NCBI GenBank assembly: GCA_000432835.1 | Contig: FR890372.1 | Span: 1-16,243 of the forward strand | Direction of reading: 5' to 3' | Length of the DNA: 16,243 nucleotides | Source of the DNA: Clostridium sp. CAG:417 | GTDB taxonomy: Bacteria > Bacillota_I > Bacilli_A > RF39 > UBA660 | Shown: in pieces, positions 1-6,789 of the stretch | Numbering within the stretch: the stretch's first letter is position 1 | Layout: each line of letters opens with the position of its first letter | The notes under the pieces: model-generated | Seen by the model: the letters and a program-made list of their open reading frames with translations, nothing else | Database searches by the model: none | What the model was told of the DNA's origin: nothing | Made by a program: the position numbers and the translations under genes

Positions 1-1
1 T

Positions 2-1105
2 ACAAAAGTAAAATCAGGTTTATCGAATGCCAAAACAAAAATTCAGAATTCAGTAAACAATATAAAGAACAAAGTTGGAGAAAGTACTTCAAAGATAAAA
101 AACAAAGCTAGTGGAGCAAAGGTAAAAGCTGGTACAAAGGTAAAAACTGGTACAAAAGTAGAATCAAGTTATTACCAAGAACTTATTGATCAAATGAATG
201 AAAGTAAAGCTGGACTTCAGCAACTTCACAAGGAAATCAATCAACTTGCCGACGAATTTGAAAAATTTAAGGTAAATAGCTTTGAATCATTGAAGGAATC
301 ATCAGCAAGAACTGTAGGCTCTGAGAAGGCTAAATCATCAATTTCTTTTAGCCAAGATCGAGCTGAAGCAATTAAAGAAATGTCAAAACATTATGGTGAT
401 GCTGGATCTAATATTAATGATATGTTCCTACAGCAAAACAGTATAGATGAAATACTTAATAAACTTAATGGTCAAGAAAAGATTGAATTTCAAAAATTTT
501 TAGCCAATACACGTGAAGGACAATACATTTCTAGTTTATCTAATGAAGAAATTCGTGCAATGACAACTTATACTGGTGGAGAATATAGAAAAATAAATGA
601 GATGTTAAGAAATAAACATATATCAGGTTCTATAAATAATGTTGATTCACGAACTTTAATTAATAATATGGATTCAGCAATTAAAAAATATGGTGGTTTA
701 GAAGAAGCAACTAGACTATATAGAGCAGTAAATACCTCCGCATTTACTTTACAAAAATCATCTTATAGAAGATTATTCAAAGGAATTAATGTTAAAGACT
801 TGGATCAGGTTTACAGTGTACTAAAAGTTTTAGAGGGCAAAAAATTTGGTGACCTAGGATATATGAGTACATCACCAGGCTATAGCACATCATTTGCAAA
901 ATATCAAGAATTTCCTATAATATTAGATATAGCAGCTGAAGAAGGTGCTTCTGGAGCTTACATAAACCAAATTTCAAAATATTACAATAATGAAAATGAG
1001 TTTTTATTGTCACGAAATACAAAACTAGAAATGGTTGAAGTTATGCCACCAGCAAAAGATATAAATGGGTTAGAAAAAATTGTGATTAAGTGTGTAATAA
1101 AATAA
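2..1105 (+). CDS. ADP-ribosyltransferase toxin, C-terminal part (5' end outside window)
   Basis: The reading frame is open from base 2 with no stop, so the methionine codon at 194 is internal and the gene begins before the window. The C-terminal ~190 residues form an R-S-E class mono-ADP-ribosyltransferase domain (ADP-ribosyltransferase exotoxin family). The NAD-binding Arg is in LYRAVN (codon 722-724), the STS motif is in GYMSTSPGY (codons 866-874), and the catalytic ExE is E-N-E (992-1000) followed by FLLSR. ExE enzymes of this family usually modify arginine. The upstream part is Lys/Ser/Thr-rich, with KVKAGT and KVKTGT repeats, and then a helical stretch, as in the linker of a multidomain delivered toxin. 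The type of N-terminal delivery domain cannot be seen; type VII (LXG-like) is my guess from the neighbouring WXG-like genes. It lies 20 bases before a small acidic gene and upstream of an ADP-ribosylglycohydrolase. Confidence 0.85.
   Translation, partial: TKVKSGLSNAKTKIQNSVNNIKNKVGESTSKIKNKASGAKVKAGTKVKTGTKVESSYYQELIDQMNESKAGLQQLHKEINQLADEFEKFKVNSFESLKESSARTVGSEKAKSSISFSQDRAEAIKEMSKHYGDAGSNINDMFLQQNSIDEILNKLNGQEKIEFQKFLANTREGQYISSLSNEEIRAMTTYTGGEYRKINEMLRNKHISGSINNVDSRTLINNMDSAIKKYGGLEEATRLYRAVNTSAFTLQKSSYRRLFKGINVKDLDQVYSVLKVLEGKKFGDLGYMSTSPGYSTSFAKYQEFPIILDIAAEEGASGAYINQISKYYNNENEFLLSRNTKLEMVEVMPPAKDINGLEKIVIKCVIK
119..154 (+). repeat. 18-bp tandem repeat in toxin linker
   Basis: Two 18-base copies (119-136 and 137-154) differ at one base and encode KVKAGT and KVKTGT. 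A degenerate third copy follows, encoding KVESS. The repeat lies in frame, so changes in copy number would lengthen or shorten the basic linker without breaking the toxin. Confidence 0.75.
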
Positions 1106-1125
1106 ATATAGATTGGAGTAATATC

Positions 1126-1332
1126 ATGTTTGAAGACAAAGACAGAGAAATACCAGAAGTTGAATTTACTTTTGAAGAGGAACAAAAAGATGAGGAAGAA
1201 CGCAATAAAGAAATAGAAGAATTAATAAAAAAAAGAAATGAATTGTTATCTTCTATGGGAATTGAAATTCCTCAAACTTCCGAAGATGAGCCAGATGAAA
1301 AAGATAGTGATTATCCCCGGCACAGAAGATAG
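1126..1332 (+). CDS. Small acidic protein between toxin and ADP-ribosylhydrolase
   Basis: This encodes 68 residues starting at ATG 1126, chosen because GGAG at 1115-1118 lies 7 bases upstream. A GTG at 1090 in the same frame lies inside the toxin gene and has no such site. The protein is very rich in Glu and Asp, with a predicted charged helix around EEEQKDEEERNKEIEELIKK, then a Pro/Asp/Glu-rich tail ending in RHRR. There is no signal peptide or membrane segment. It starts 20 bases after the toxin stop and ends 11 bases before the hydrolase start, so the three genes look co-transcribed. I do not recognise a family. It could be a second immunity factor that masks a basic surface of the toxin, or an adaptor or chaperone for the toxin or hydrolase; both are inference from charge and position. 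Confidence 0.7.
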   Translation: MFEDKDREIPEVEFTFEEEQKDEEERNKEIEELIKKRNELLSSMGIEIPQTSEDEPDEKDSDYPRHRR

Positions 1333-1343
1333 GAAGAACAGAT

Positions 1344-2300
1344 ATGAATAACAAAATGAGGGCAGGAATAATAGGCTTTGCTGTAGGAGATGCCCTAGGA
1401 GTACCAGTAGAATTTTTGAACAGAACTTTGCTACAAGCACAACCTGTTAGGGATATGAGGGGATATGGAAGTCATAGAGTACCAGAAGGAACTTGGAGTG
1501 ATGATACTTCACTTATGCTTGCAACAATGGATTCAATTAAAGATAATGGAGAAGTTGTTTTTGAAGATATAATGTATAAATTTACTGAATGGGTTGATTA
1601 TGCAAAATATACAGCAACAGATGAATTGTTTGATATAGGAATTTCTACTAGTAAAGCTATATCAAACTATCAACACGGAATAAAAGCTACTAACTGTGGA
1701 ATGAGGGGCATAAACGAAAATGGTAATGGTTCTTTAATGAGAATTTTACCATTTGTATATTATTTAAAATTTTCTGATCTTTCTGAAGAAGAAAAAACTA
1801 CATTAATAAATCAAGCTTCGTCATTAACCCATGCTCATGAAATAAGCCAATTGGGTTGCAAAATATATTCGGATTATTTAACTTTATTATTGGATGGCGT
1901 TGATAAAGTAAAGGCATTAGAATCATTAAAAAACATTGATTACAATAAATATTATACAAGCGAAAGCATTAACATATATAAGAGAATTTTAAAAGAAGAC
2001 TTAAAAAGATTAAGTATTGATCAAATAAAATCTACTGGATACATAGTGGATTCATTAGAAGCAAGCTTATGGTGTACTGTTAATAATGATACCTATGAAA
2101 ATGCAGTTATTACAGCAGTTAATCTTGGAAATGATACCGATACAATAGGCGCAATAACTGGTTCATTAAATGGCGTTATATATGGTGAAAATAATATACC
2201 TGAAAGATGGAAAAATAAATTAAAGAAAAAGGATTATATAGAAGAATTATCTGATCAATTTATAAACACAATATCTTGTCAAAACAAAATAAAGCGTTAA
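1344..2300 (+). CDS. ADP-ribosylglycohydrolase (DraG family), probable toxin immunity enzyme
   Basis: This 318-residue protein has a start preceded by AGGAAG at 1331-1336. Visible family motifs are the N-terminal GFAVGDALGVPVEF, the metal-binding GTWSDDTSLM, the central ENGNGSLMR, THAHEIS, and the C-terminal metal-binding GNDTDTIGAITG. These are the expected positions of the dinuclear magnesium ligands in DraG/ARH-type enzymes, and the length is normal for the family. Such enzymes remove ADP-ribose, typically from arginine, in the cytoplasm. The adjacent toxin carries an ExE motif typical of arginine-modifying transferases, so this enzyme could reverse the toxin's modification on host proteins, as the hydrolase Tri1 does for the type VI effector Tre1. 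The enzymatic class is clear; the immunity role is inferred from the gene neighbourhood. Confidence 0.92.
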   Translation: MNNKMRAGIIGFAVGDALGVPVEFLNRTLLQAQPVRDMRGYGSHRVPEGTWSDDTSLMLATMDSIKDNGEVVFEDIMYKFTEWVDYAKYTATDELFDIGISTSKAISNYQHGIKATNCGMRGINENGNGSLMRILPFVYYLKFSDLSEEEKTTLINQASSLTHAHEISQLGCKIYSDYLTLLLDGVDKVKALESLKNIDYNKYYTSESINIYKRILKEDLKRLSIDQIKSTGYIVDSLEASLWCTVNNDTYENAVITAVNLGNDTDTIGAITGSLNGVIYGENNIPERWKNKLKKKDYIEELSDQFINTISCQNKIKR

Positions 2301-2324
2301 GAGATTAAATACGTATAACTATAT

Positions 2325-2363
2325 AAAAATAAACTGTGATAGAATTATTTGCAGTTTATTTTT
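2325..2363 (+). terminator. Hairpin terminator after the hydrolase gene
   Basis: A perfect 12-bp stem (2325-2336 with 2352-2363) has a 15-base loop, and the 3' arm ends in a run of T. It separates the toxin cassette from the promoter of the next unit. The stem is A/T-rich and the loop long, so efficiency may be modest. Confidence 0.6.
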
Positions 2364-2398
2364 ATTATAATTATAAACGTAAAATACTGTCAATAAAG

Positions 2399-2427
2399 TT
2401 GCCTTGTAAAACAACATATGATATACT
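2399..2427 (+). promoter_or_regulatory. Sigma-A-type promoter for the WXG-like operon
   Basis: A TTGCCT box at 2399-2404 and a TATACT box at 2422-2427 are separated by 17 bases. It lies after the preceding terminator and leaves a leader of about 60 bases before the ATG at 2494, which suggests that the helical-protein genes form a transcription unit separate from the toxin cassette. Confidence 0.6.
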
Positions 2428-2493
2428 TCAAATAGATATAGAATATGATAAATGTTCTACTATCAAGTAAAAAATATAGGGAGGTCAAATTTT

Positions 2494-3138
2494 ATGGCAA
2501 TGACAGGATTTAATCCAGATGAAGTAAATTCATCAATCAATTCAGTAAAATCAGCATATGAAGCTTTAATCAGAGCTTTAGGAGATGATATGCAAAATCA
2601 ATTTGTTGGAGGAATGGCTGATAAATGGGCTTGTAGAAATGCACAAAGTTTTTTCAATGATGCATTCAAACCATCAGTTGATAGTTTAATTAGTAGTTCA
2701 AATCAAATTTTTGAAAGTATAGTAAGTGCAATGAATGCTGCAGGTCAAGCATGGGCTGAACAAACAGATGCAAATTATTCACCAGTATCATTCTCAGCTA
2801 TCAACAAAACTATGGATACAAGTGTAATCCAAGAAAACATTGGTGGAGTTAGAGGAATTGATTTAGATACTGCAACAGGAGTAGTAGCAAAATTACCAAC
2901 TATAGCAGAATCAGCAAAAAATGCATTAACTCAAGCTCAACAAGCAGTTCAAAGCTGTGGTTTCATAGGTGGTGGACAAGCAGAAAGTCTAGTAAATGCA
3001 TTAGGAGTTGTAAAGAGTAAAATTGATGCAGCAACTGGTGAAATATCTAACGAAACAAAATCATATATGGATCAAACTATTGCTGAATACTCTAATACAG
3101 AAGGAAAAGTATCAGAAGCTTTCAGTGCTAATAACTAA
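2494..3138 (+). CDS. Tandem WXG100-like secreted helical protein
   Basis: This encodes 214 residues from ATG 2494, preceded by GGGAGG at 2479-2484. An ATG at 2452 in the same frame lacks a binding site and would add residues unlike the rest. The protein is all-helical and has no signal peptide. Residues 7-90 resemble a WXG100 helical hairpin, with W45-A-C in the turn (MADKWACRNA) followed by a long amphipathic helix. Residues 100-214 look like a second helix pair with SCGFIGGGQAES at the turn and no Trp. The C-terminus contains Y199-S-N-T-E203, matching the YxxxD/E export signal of type VII substrates. Clean codon use and a strong binding site suggest high expression. It probably leaves the cell through a type VII (ESX/Yuk) system, but no EssC-type ATPase is in the window. 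Family assignment is by motif and fold pattern only. Confidence 0.65.
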   Translation: MAMTGFNPDEVNSSINSVKSAYEALIRALGDDMQNQFVGGMADKWACRNAQSFFNDAFKPSVDSLISSSNQIFESIVSAMNAAGQAWAEQTDANYSPVSFSAINKTMDTSVIQENIGGVRGIDLDTATGVVAKLPTIAESAKNALTQAQQAVQSCGFIGGGQAESLVNALGVVKSKIDAATGEISNETKSYMDQTIAEYSNTEGKVSEAFSANN

Positions 3139-3142
3139 AAAC

Positions 3143-3210
3143 ATTTGGAAAATATTTTTTCCAAATATATGGGAATTTACGCTATCATTTAAATTTCCAT
3201 ATATTTGGAA
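3143..3210 (+). promoter_or_regulatory. Two overlapping, mutually exclusive hairpins between helical-protein genes
   Basis: The first hairpin is a perfect 10-bp stem (3143-3152 with 3157-3166) with a 4-base loop. The second is a 21-bp stem (3159-3179 with 3190-3210) with a single G-U wobble and a 10-base loop. The segment 3159-3166 is needed by both. The long stem ends two bases before the GGGGAG ribosome binding site (3212-3217) of the next gene. There is no T-run after the long stem, so it is not a standard terminator. It could protect the upstream mRNA, lower downstream expression, or act as a switch. Confidence 0.7.
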
Positions 3211-3224
3211 TGGGGAGAATAATC

Positions 3225-3767
3225 ATGCAAATAAAAACTTCAGAAATAATTAATGAAATTCAAAACCTAAAAAATATTATTGATAAATATGAAAATATCA
3301 AAAATAATATCTTTAATGAACTAAAAAAATGTTCAGAATTTTGGAATGATGGGAAATCCGTCCTTTTTTTTGATTCATTAAAGTATGAAAAAATGCATGT
3401 AGATGAAACTATCCAAGAAATGAAAAAAGTTCATGATATATATAGATATTTATATGAAAAATATATTGAAATAGGCAATGAAATAAAGTATGAGTTAACA
3501 TCAAAGGATAGTATAATTATTGCGTTAAATAATTATATAAATAGATTTGATGTCATAATAAGAAAATATAACTCTTTAGACCTAAGTTTCTGTCCAGAAT
3601 CAATTATAATAGAGCAACAAAAGAATAATCTATTACATACTAAAAATTTATTAATTGAAACAAAAAATAATATTAACAATACCTTTCAAAATATAGATAA
3701 TATAGAGAAATATGTTAAAGATAAAATCAATGAAATAAATATTACAATCATAAATGAATATAACTAA
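3225..3767 (+). CDS. Helical WXG-like protein, 180 residues
   Basis: The start is ATG 3225, which has GGGGAG at 3212-3217 seven bases upstream. An ATG at 3210 in the same frame overlaps that site and is less likely. The protein is predicted to be almost entirely alpha-helical, rich in Asn, Lys and Ile, with no signal peptide or membrane segment. Residues 1-80 resemble a WXG-type hairpin, with the turn at EFWNDGKSVLFF (W-N-D). A second set of long helices follows, with a coiled-coil-like Asn/Lys/Glu pattern. It lies between a tandem WXG-like gene and two smaller helical genes in one orientation. It may be a type VII substrate or a helical partner, as LXG-associated proteins are in Gram-positive type VII operons. 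No exact family is recognised. Confidence 0.6.
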   Translation: MQIKTSEIINEIQNLKNIIDKYENIKNNIFNELKKCSEFWNDGKSVLFFDSLKYEKMHVDETIQEMKKVHDIYRYLYEKYIEIGNEIKYELTSKDSIIIALNNYINRFDVIIRKYNSLDLSFCPESIIIEQQKNNLLHTKNLLIETKNNINNTFQNIDNIEKYVKDKINEINITIINEYN

Positions 3768-3785
3768 ACATATTAGGAGGTCAAA

Positions 3786-4082
3786 ATGAACAATAAATTT
3801 TTAGATCCAGAACAGGTCAATCAAATCATTAATATAACAAACTATTATAAAAAAGAAGAAGGCGTTTTAACTAGCGAATTAAAAAATTCATTTAATTCTA
3901 TAAAATATACGTATATTTCTGATAACAGTGAAAAAATTACTAATATTATGGATTCAATATCAAATAAAACAAATAAATTGCTAAAAAAGAGTAGTGAAGA
4001 CATATATATATTACAGAAAGCATTAGAAACATATAATACAGCCAAAGATATCACAAAATCAATATTTGAAAATATTAACTAA
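3786..4082 (+). CDS. Small helical protein, WXG100-sized (98 residues)
   Basis: AGGAGG a few bases before ATG 3786 gives a strong start 18 bases after the previous stop. The protein has the size and layout of a WXG100 subunit: two long amphipathic helices around a short middle turn (YTYISDNSEK), where the usual Trp is replaced by aromatic Tyr residues. It has no signal peptide and no cysteines. Position and size suggest that it pairs with the neighbouring helical proteins, possibly as a targeting partner for a type VII toxin. Direct homology could not be tested here. Confidence 0.55.
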   Translation: MNNKFLDPEQVNQIINITNYYKKEEGVLTSELKNSFNSIKYTYISDNSEKITNIMDSISNKTNKLLKKSSEDIYILQKALETYNTAKDITKSIFENIN

Positions 4083-4094
4083 GGAGAGTAAAAT

Positions 4095-4343
4095 ATGACA
4101 GAGGATGAAATTACAAGACATAAATATCTAATATTAAGAAATAATTTAGTTAATATTGATAATGAATTAAAGAATTTATTAGATGCACATGATAATATTG
4201 TTTCTATGCTTGGAGTTAATTTTATCATAAATAATGAAATGATTGAACACGAGGCATTTGAAAGAATAAAAAGTAATATTTTAAATGTAGATACGGAAAT
4301 CACTATGAATTTAATTCCGGCTATAAACGATAAAATTTCTTAA
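4095..4343 (+). CDS. Small helical protein (82 residues), last gene of the WXG-like series
   Basis: AAGGAGAG immediately precedes the ATG at 4095, and only 12 bases separate it from the previous gene, so it is probably translated from the same mRNA. The protein is predicted to be helical throughout, with heptad-like spacing of Leu, Ile and Asn, and has no signal peptide, membrane segment or Cys. In size and position it resembles the small helical partners (DUF5344/DUF5082-like or Lap proteins) encoded before LXG toxins in Bacillus and Streptococcus. No toxin gene follows; an insertion sequence begins within about 20 bases of the stop. Assignment is by context only. Confidence 0.5.
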   Translation: MTEDEITRHKYLILRNNLVNIDNELKNLLDAHDNIVSMLGVNFIINNEMIEHEAFERIKSNILNVDTEITMNLIPAINDKIS

Positions 4344-4360
4344 TCTTTAGAGAATAATAT

Positions 4361-4392
4361 ATAGTGTTAGTGTAGAATAAGTGTGGAGATTT
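4361..4392 (+). repeat. Left terminal inverted repeat of the IS
   Basis: It contains ATAGTGTT at 4361-4368 and AAGTGTGGAGATTT at 4379-4392. Both blocks match the reverse complement of the right end, but with six extra bases between them. Confidence 0.7.
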
Positions 4393-4423
4393 ACCACCTA
4401 AAAAATAAGAATTATAATTTAAG

Positions 4424-5866
4424 TTAATTGTAAGGTCTGAAGAGTAGATAGTCAATATCTATTCTTTTTTTAATTATATAAATTTCTTGTCTAATTGCAG
4501 TTAATTCTTTTAATCTATTGTTTTCAGATGCATTATCAAGTATTGGTAAGTTAGTGCTTATCTTATATTCTAAGGAATGATTTGAAGTTAGTTTTTGATC
4601 ATACTTAATATTACATAGTTTTTTTATATTGATATTTATTTCTTTATAATTATTATTTCTATATTTTAAATTGTAATAATCTTCTATAGTTAATTCATGC
4701 TTATTTGCATGATAAACAAGTAATTTCGATTTGTTTTTTAATCCTTGTTCAGCAAAACCATAAGGTGAAGAAGTAATATATCTAGCGAAAGCTTGATTAA
4801 CATGACCTTCCATAGAACAATGAACTTTATAATCTTTGTCTTTTTGATTTTTGATTCCTTCTATATTATTTAATATATAATTTTGGTATTCAATCATGTG
4901 TTTTTTTGCTCAGGGTATTTTTCTATTTGATATTTAACTAGAGTTTTAAAATCATCTAATAAATCATTTCTAATATAATCATCAGCTATATTTATAAGTT
5001 TTATATCATCTTTAAAGATGTATTTTAAGTGTTTTTTAATATAATGAAATGAATCAAGAACAAACCTTGCATTAGGAAAACAATTAGTGTAGTTTTTAAT
5101 ACCAGGAGCACCATCCCCAGATACAAATATAACTTTAAATTTATCAATATCATATTTTTTATTTACATAATCAAATATTACTTCCCATAATTCTTCGTAT
5201 GTTAGTTTGGAAGAAGCAAAATAACGAATATTTTTAAGCTTTTTTCTTTTTACAAATCTTCTTCATATCCTTCATGAACAATTGCACAAGGGCATATTTT
5301 ATTGCCACCATGTTGAATGTTAGCATGTATTTCATCCATTTCAATATATAAAGTATCAGGTTGAACGGTTGATCTGACGATAGATTCATTAATAGAACCA
5401 TCAAGAACTTTAATATTTTTAGAAACAGTACTTCTTGAAACTTGAGTGTTTCTTAAAGCGTGACGAGAAGATTGACTCATATTTTCATCCATTGCATATT
5501 TAATTAATTGATATTCAGCTTCATTTGTGAGTCTTTGATAAGGTTTAAGATATTAAGTATTTCTCTTAATAAAACAAATCTTTCTTTAGTTTTCTTATTA
5601 ATATAAGCAGTTGAATTTATTGAAATAATCCCAATAGAAGTTATTAAAGTACGTTTTCTTGTTTCCCTAATATTATATATTAGTTTTCTTTGTTTGCTTT
5701 TTTTAAATTGTTCATCTAAATAATTAAGAAAAGATTCATACAATTTAATAGTAAATAAATCTCCAACATCCCTTATTTTACTTTCTAAGTTAAATGGATT
5801 TAAATTATTTTTAAAAATTTGATTAAAATTATTAGTAATTTCGTTAATTAGTGGTATAATTTTCAT
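4424..5866 (-). pseudogene. ISLre2/UPF0236 transposase with three frameshifts
   Basis: Once frames are joined, the minus strand encodes a near full-length UPF0236 transposase. The N-terminal part includes RKRTLITSIGIISINSTAY. Next come KPYQRLTNEAEYQLIKYA, then EMDEIHANIQHGG and HEGYEED. A middle stretch carries KLKNIRYFASSKLTYEELW, VSGDGAPGIKNYT and FVLDSFHYIKKHL. The C-terminal part has MEGHVNQAFARYITSSPYGF and ends in YLLFRPYN. The acidic residues in EMDEIH and SGDGA fit a DDE-type nuclease. Frame breaks equivalent to one missing base occur near 5548, near 5257 and at the T7 run at 4901-4907. The start is taken as ATG 5866, with GAGG upstream; a TTG at 5902 is possible. The protein should be inactive unless the breaks are sequencing errors. 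Confidence 0.85.
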
Positions 5867-5937
5867 ACGGTTAAAACCTCGCTTTCTATTGTTTTTTGAC
5901 AACTCAATTATAAAGCATTTTTTAGGTTTTTAACCGT
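5867..5937 (-). promoter_or_regulatory. Inverted repeat flanking the transposase promoter and start
   Basis: ACGGTTAAAACC at 5867-5878 is the inverse of GGTTTTTAACCGT at 5925-5937, apart from one extra T. On the minus strand the inner arm covers the last bases of the GAGG binding site and ends next to the ATG. A TATAAT-like box (5912-5907, minus strand) lies between the arms. A transcript reading in from outside would contain both arms and could hide the start; one starting at this box would lack the outer arm. This matches a known insertion-sequence strategy, but is inferred here. Confidence 0.45.
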
Positions 5938-5965
5938 TTTTTTATTCTATAGGGGTTTTGTTTTC

Positions 5966-5991
5966 AAATCTCCACACTTTGGAAACACTAT
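5966..5991 (-). repeat. Right terminal inverted repeat of the IS
   Basis: AAATCTCCACACTT at 5966-5979 and AACACTAT at 5984-5991 are the inverse of the left-end blocks. This end looks like the less altered one. Confidence 0.7.
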
Positions 5992-6008
5992 CCCCCTGAA
6001 TGTAAAAT

Positions 6009-6037
6009 TTGACAAAATATCAAAAAAGTGTTATAAT
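6009..6037 (+). promoter_or_regulatory. Perfect consensus sigma-A promoter
   Basis: TTGACA at 6009-6014 and TATAAT at 6032-6037 are separated by exactly 17 bases. A short leader with AAGGGGG at 6050-6056 leads to the ATG at 6065. It lies only 17 bases outside the right end of the insertion sequence. It is the best match to consensus that I found in the window and predicts strong constitutive expression of the downstream gene. Confidence 0.85.
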
Positions 6038-6064
6038 TAGCACACATTTAAGGGGGAAAAGGAA

Positions 6065-6673
6065 ATGTTAGAAGGATTAAAAAAATTTGTAAATTGGAAT
6101 AATGGTACTATAACTGAATTATATGATTTTATAGATGTATATGAAGAAAGAGCTATAGTGGATGCTGATGAAGACATAAAATATTTAGTTCAAAAACTAT
6201 TTAATGTTGTATTTAAACAAGCTGATTTAAGAATGTCACAAATTTCAAAGACATATTGTACATTAGCGCTTGCTAGAATGTCTAGTGATGTTACTAGAAA
6301 TAGTAAGAATTGTGATAGTGAATCAAAAGCCTTAATTCAGTTATTACTTGGTAGTTATCTAGATATTTATAAGTCAATCTATAAAAAAGATGATGGTGAA
6401 ATAGATCAAGAAGTTGAAAAAATCTATTATATTGAAACAACAACTCCAAAACCAAAGAGTAAAGAAGAGTTAGCACAATTATATAATAAAATCACAAAAG
6501 TTATGAATGATGAAAAATTTGATATTTATGAACAAGGTCTTGATGAAGAAAAACTAGCACCATTATATGACAATGTTTTAAATGGCGAAAGACCATGCCA
6601 TATGCTATCTGCAAATTATTTAGAAGTATTAGAAAAAGAAAACAGACAATTTAGATTAAATTCTTGTTTATAA
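6065..6673 (+). CDS. Hypothetical cytoplasmic protein, 202 residues
   Basis: The ATG at 6065 follows AAGGGGG by 8 bases and a consensus promoter. The protein has no signal peptide or membrane segment, looks mostly helical, and is mildly acidic. An N-terminal half of about 110 residues (LEGLKKFVNWNNGTITELYD at the front; LALARMSSDVTRN in the middle) is joined by a Pro/Thr/Lys linker (ETTTPKPKSKEE) to a C-terminal helical segment with four further acidic stretches. Three of its five cysteines lie in the second half or just before it. I recognise no family. It is monocistronic, with a terminator directly after it. The strong promoter argues for an abundant product, but its role is unknown. Confidence 0.8.
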   Translation: MLEGLKKFVNWNNGTITELYDFIDVYEERAIVDADEDIKYLVQKLFNVVFKQADLRMSQISKTYCTLALARMSSDVTRNSKNCDSESKALIQLLLGSYLDIYKSIYKKDDGEIDQEVEKIYYIETTTPKPKSKEELAQLYNKITKVMNDEKFDIYEQGLDEEKLAPLYDNVLNGERPCHMLSANYLEVLEKENRQFRLNSCL

Positions 6674-6682
6674 TAAAAACAG

Positions 6683-6717
6683 AAAACTAGTTATATAAGA
6701 AATTTATAACTAGTTTT
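6683..6717 (+). terminator. Intrinsic terminator
   Basis: A perfect 13-bp stem (6683-6695 with 6705-6717) with a 9-base loop ends in TTTTT and directly follows the 202-residue gene. This is a typical intrinsic terminator, although the stem is A/T-rich. Confidence 0.75.
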
Positions 6718-6789
6718 TAATTATAAAGACAAAAAAAGAAGACATTTAACAGAAAACATGTTAATATGTAAATATAAGGAGGTAAAATA

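Larger units (their letters stand above)
4361..5991 (-). mobile_element. Decayed ISLre2-family insertion sequence
   Basis: A UPF0236/ISLre2-type transposase reading frame on the minus strand is bounded by inverted ends. A perfect 14-bp pair is at 4379-4392 and 5966-5979 (AAGTGTGGAGATTT on the left), and an outer pair ATAGTGTT / AACACTAT is at 4361-4368 and 5984-5991. The two pairs are separated by 10 bases on the left but only 4 on the right, so the left end seems to have gained bases. The span of about 1.6 kb suits the family. I see no matching direct repeat at the two flanks, which suggests age or rearrangement. It lies just after the last WXG-like gene. Confidence 0.8.

Noticed and set aside
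982..1185. Minus-strand open frames over the toxin and hydrolase genes (also 1246-1440)
   Set aside because: They lie opposite clear coding genes, have no ribosome binding sites, and encode low-complexity hydrophobic peptides typical of antisense frames in A/T-rich DNA.
3023..3253. Alternative plus-strand frame across the end of the tandem WXG-like gene
   Set aside because: It overlaps the coding gene in another frame and runs through the long hairpin; its peptide is rich in Ile, Lys and Asn without pattern.
4424..5902. Transposase fragments as separate small genes or as programmed frameshifting
   Set aside because: The pieces align in order to one family, and there are three breaks, two of them without a slippery run; known programmed cases use one site.
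6746..6774. Promoter TTAACA-17-TAAATA for the 148-residue gene
   Set aside because: The predicted transcription start would fall on the ribosome binding site itself, leaving no usable leader.
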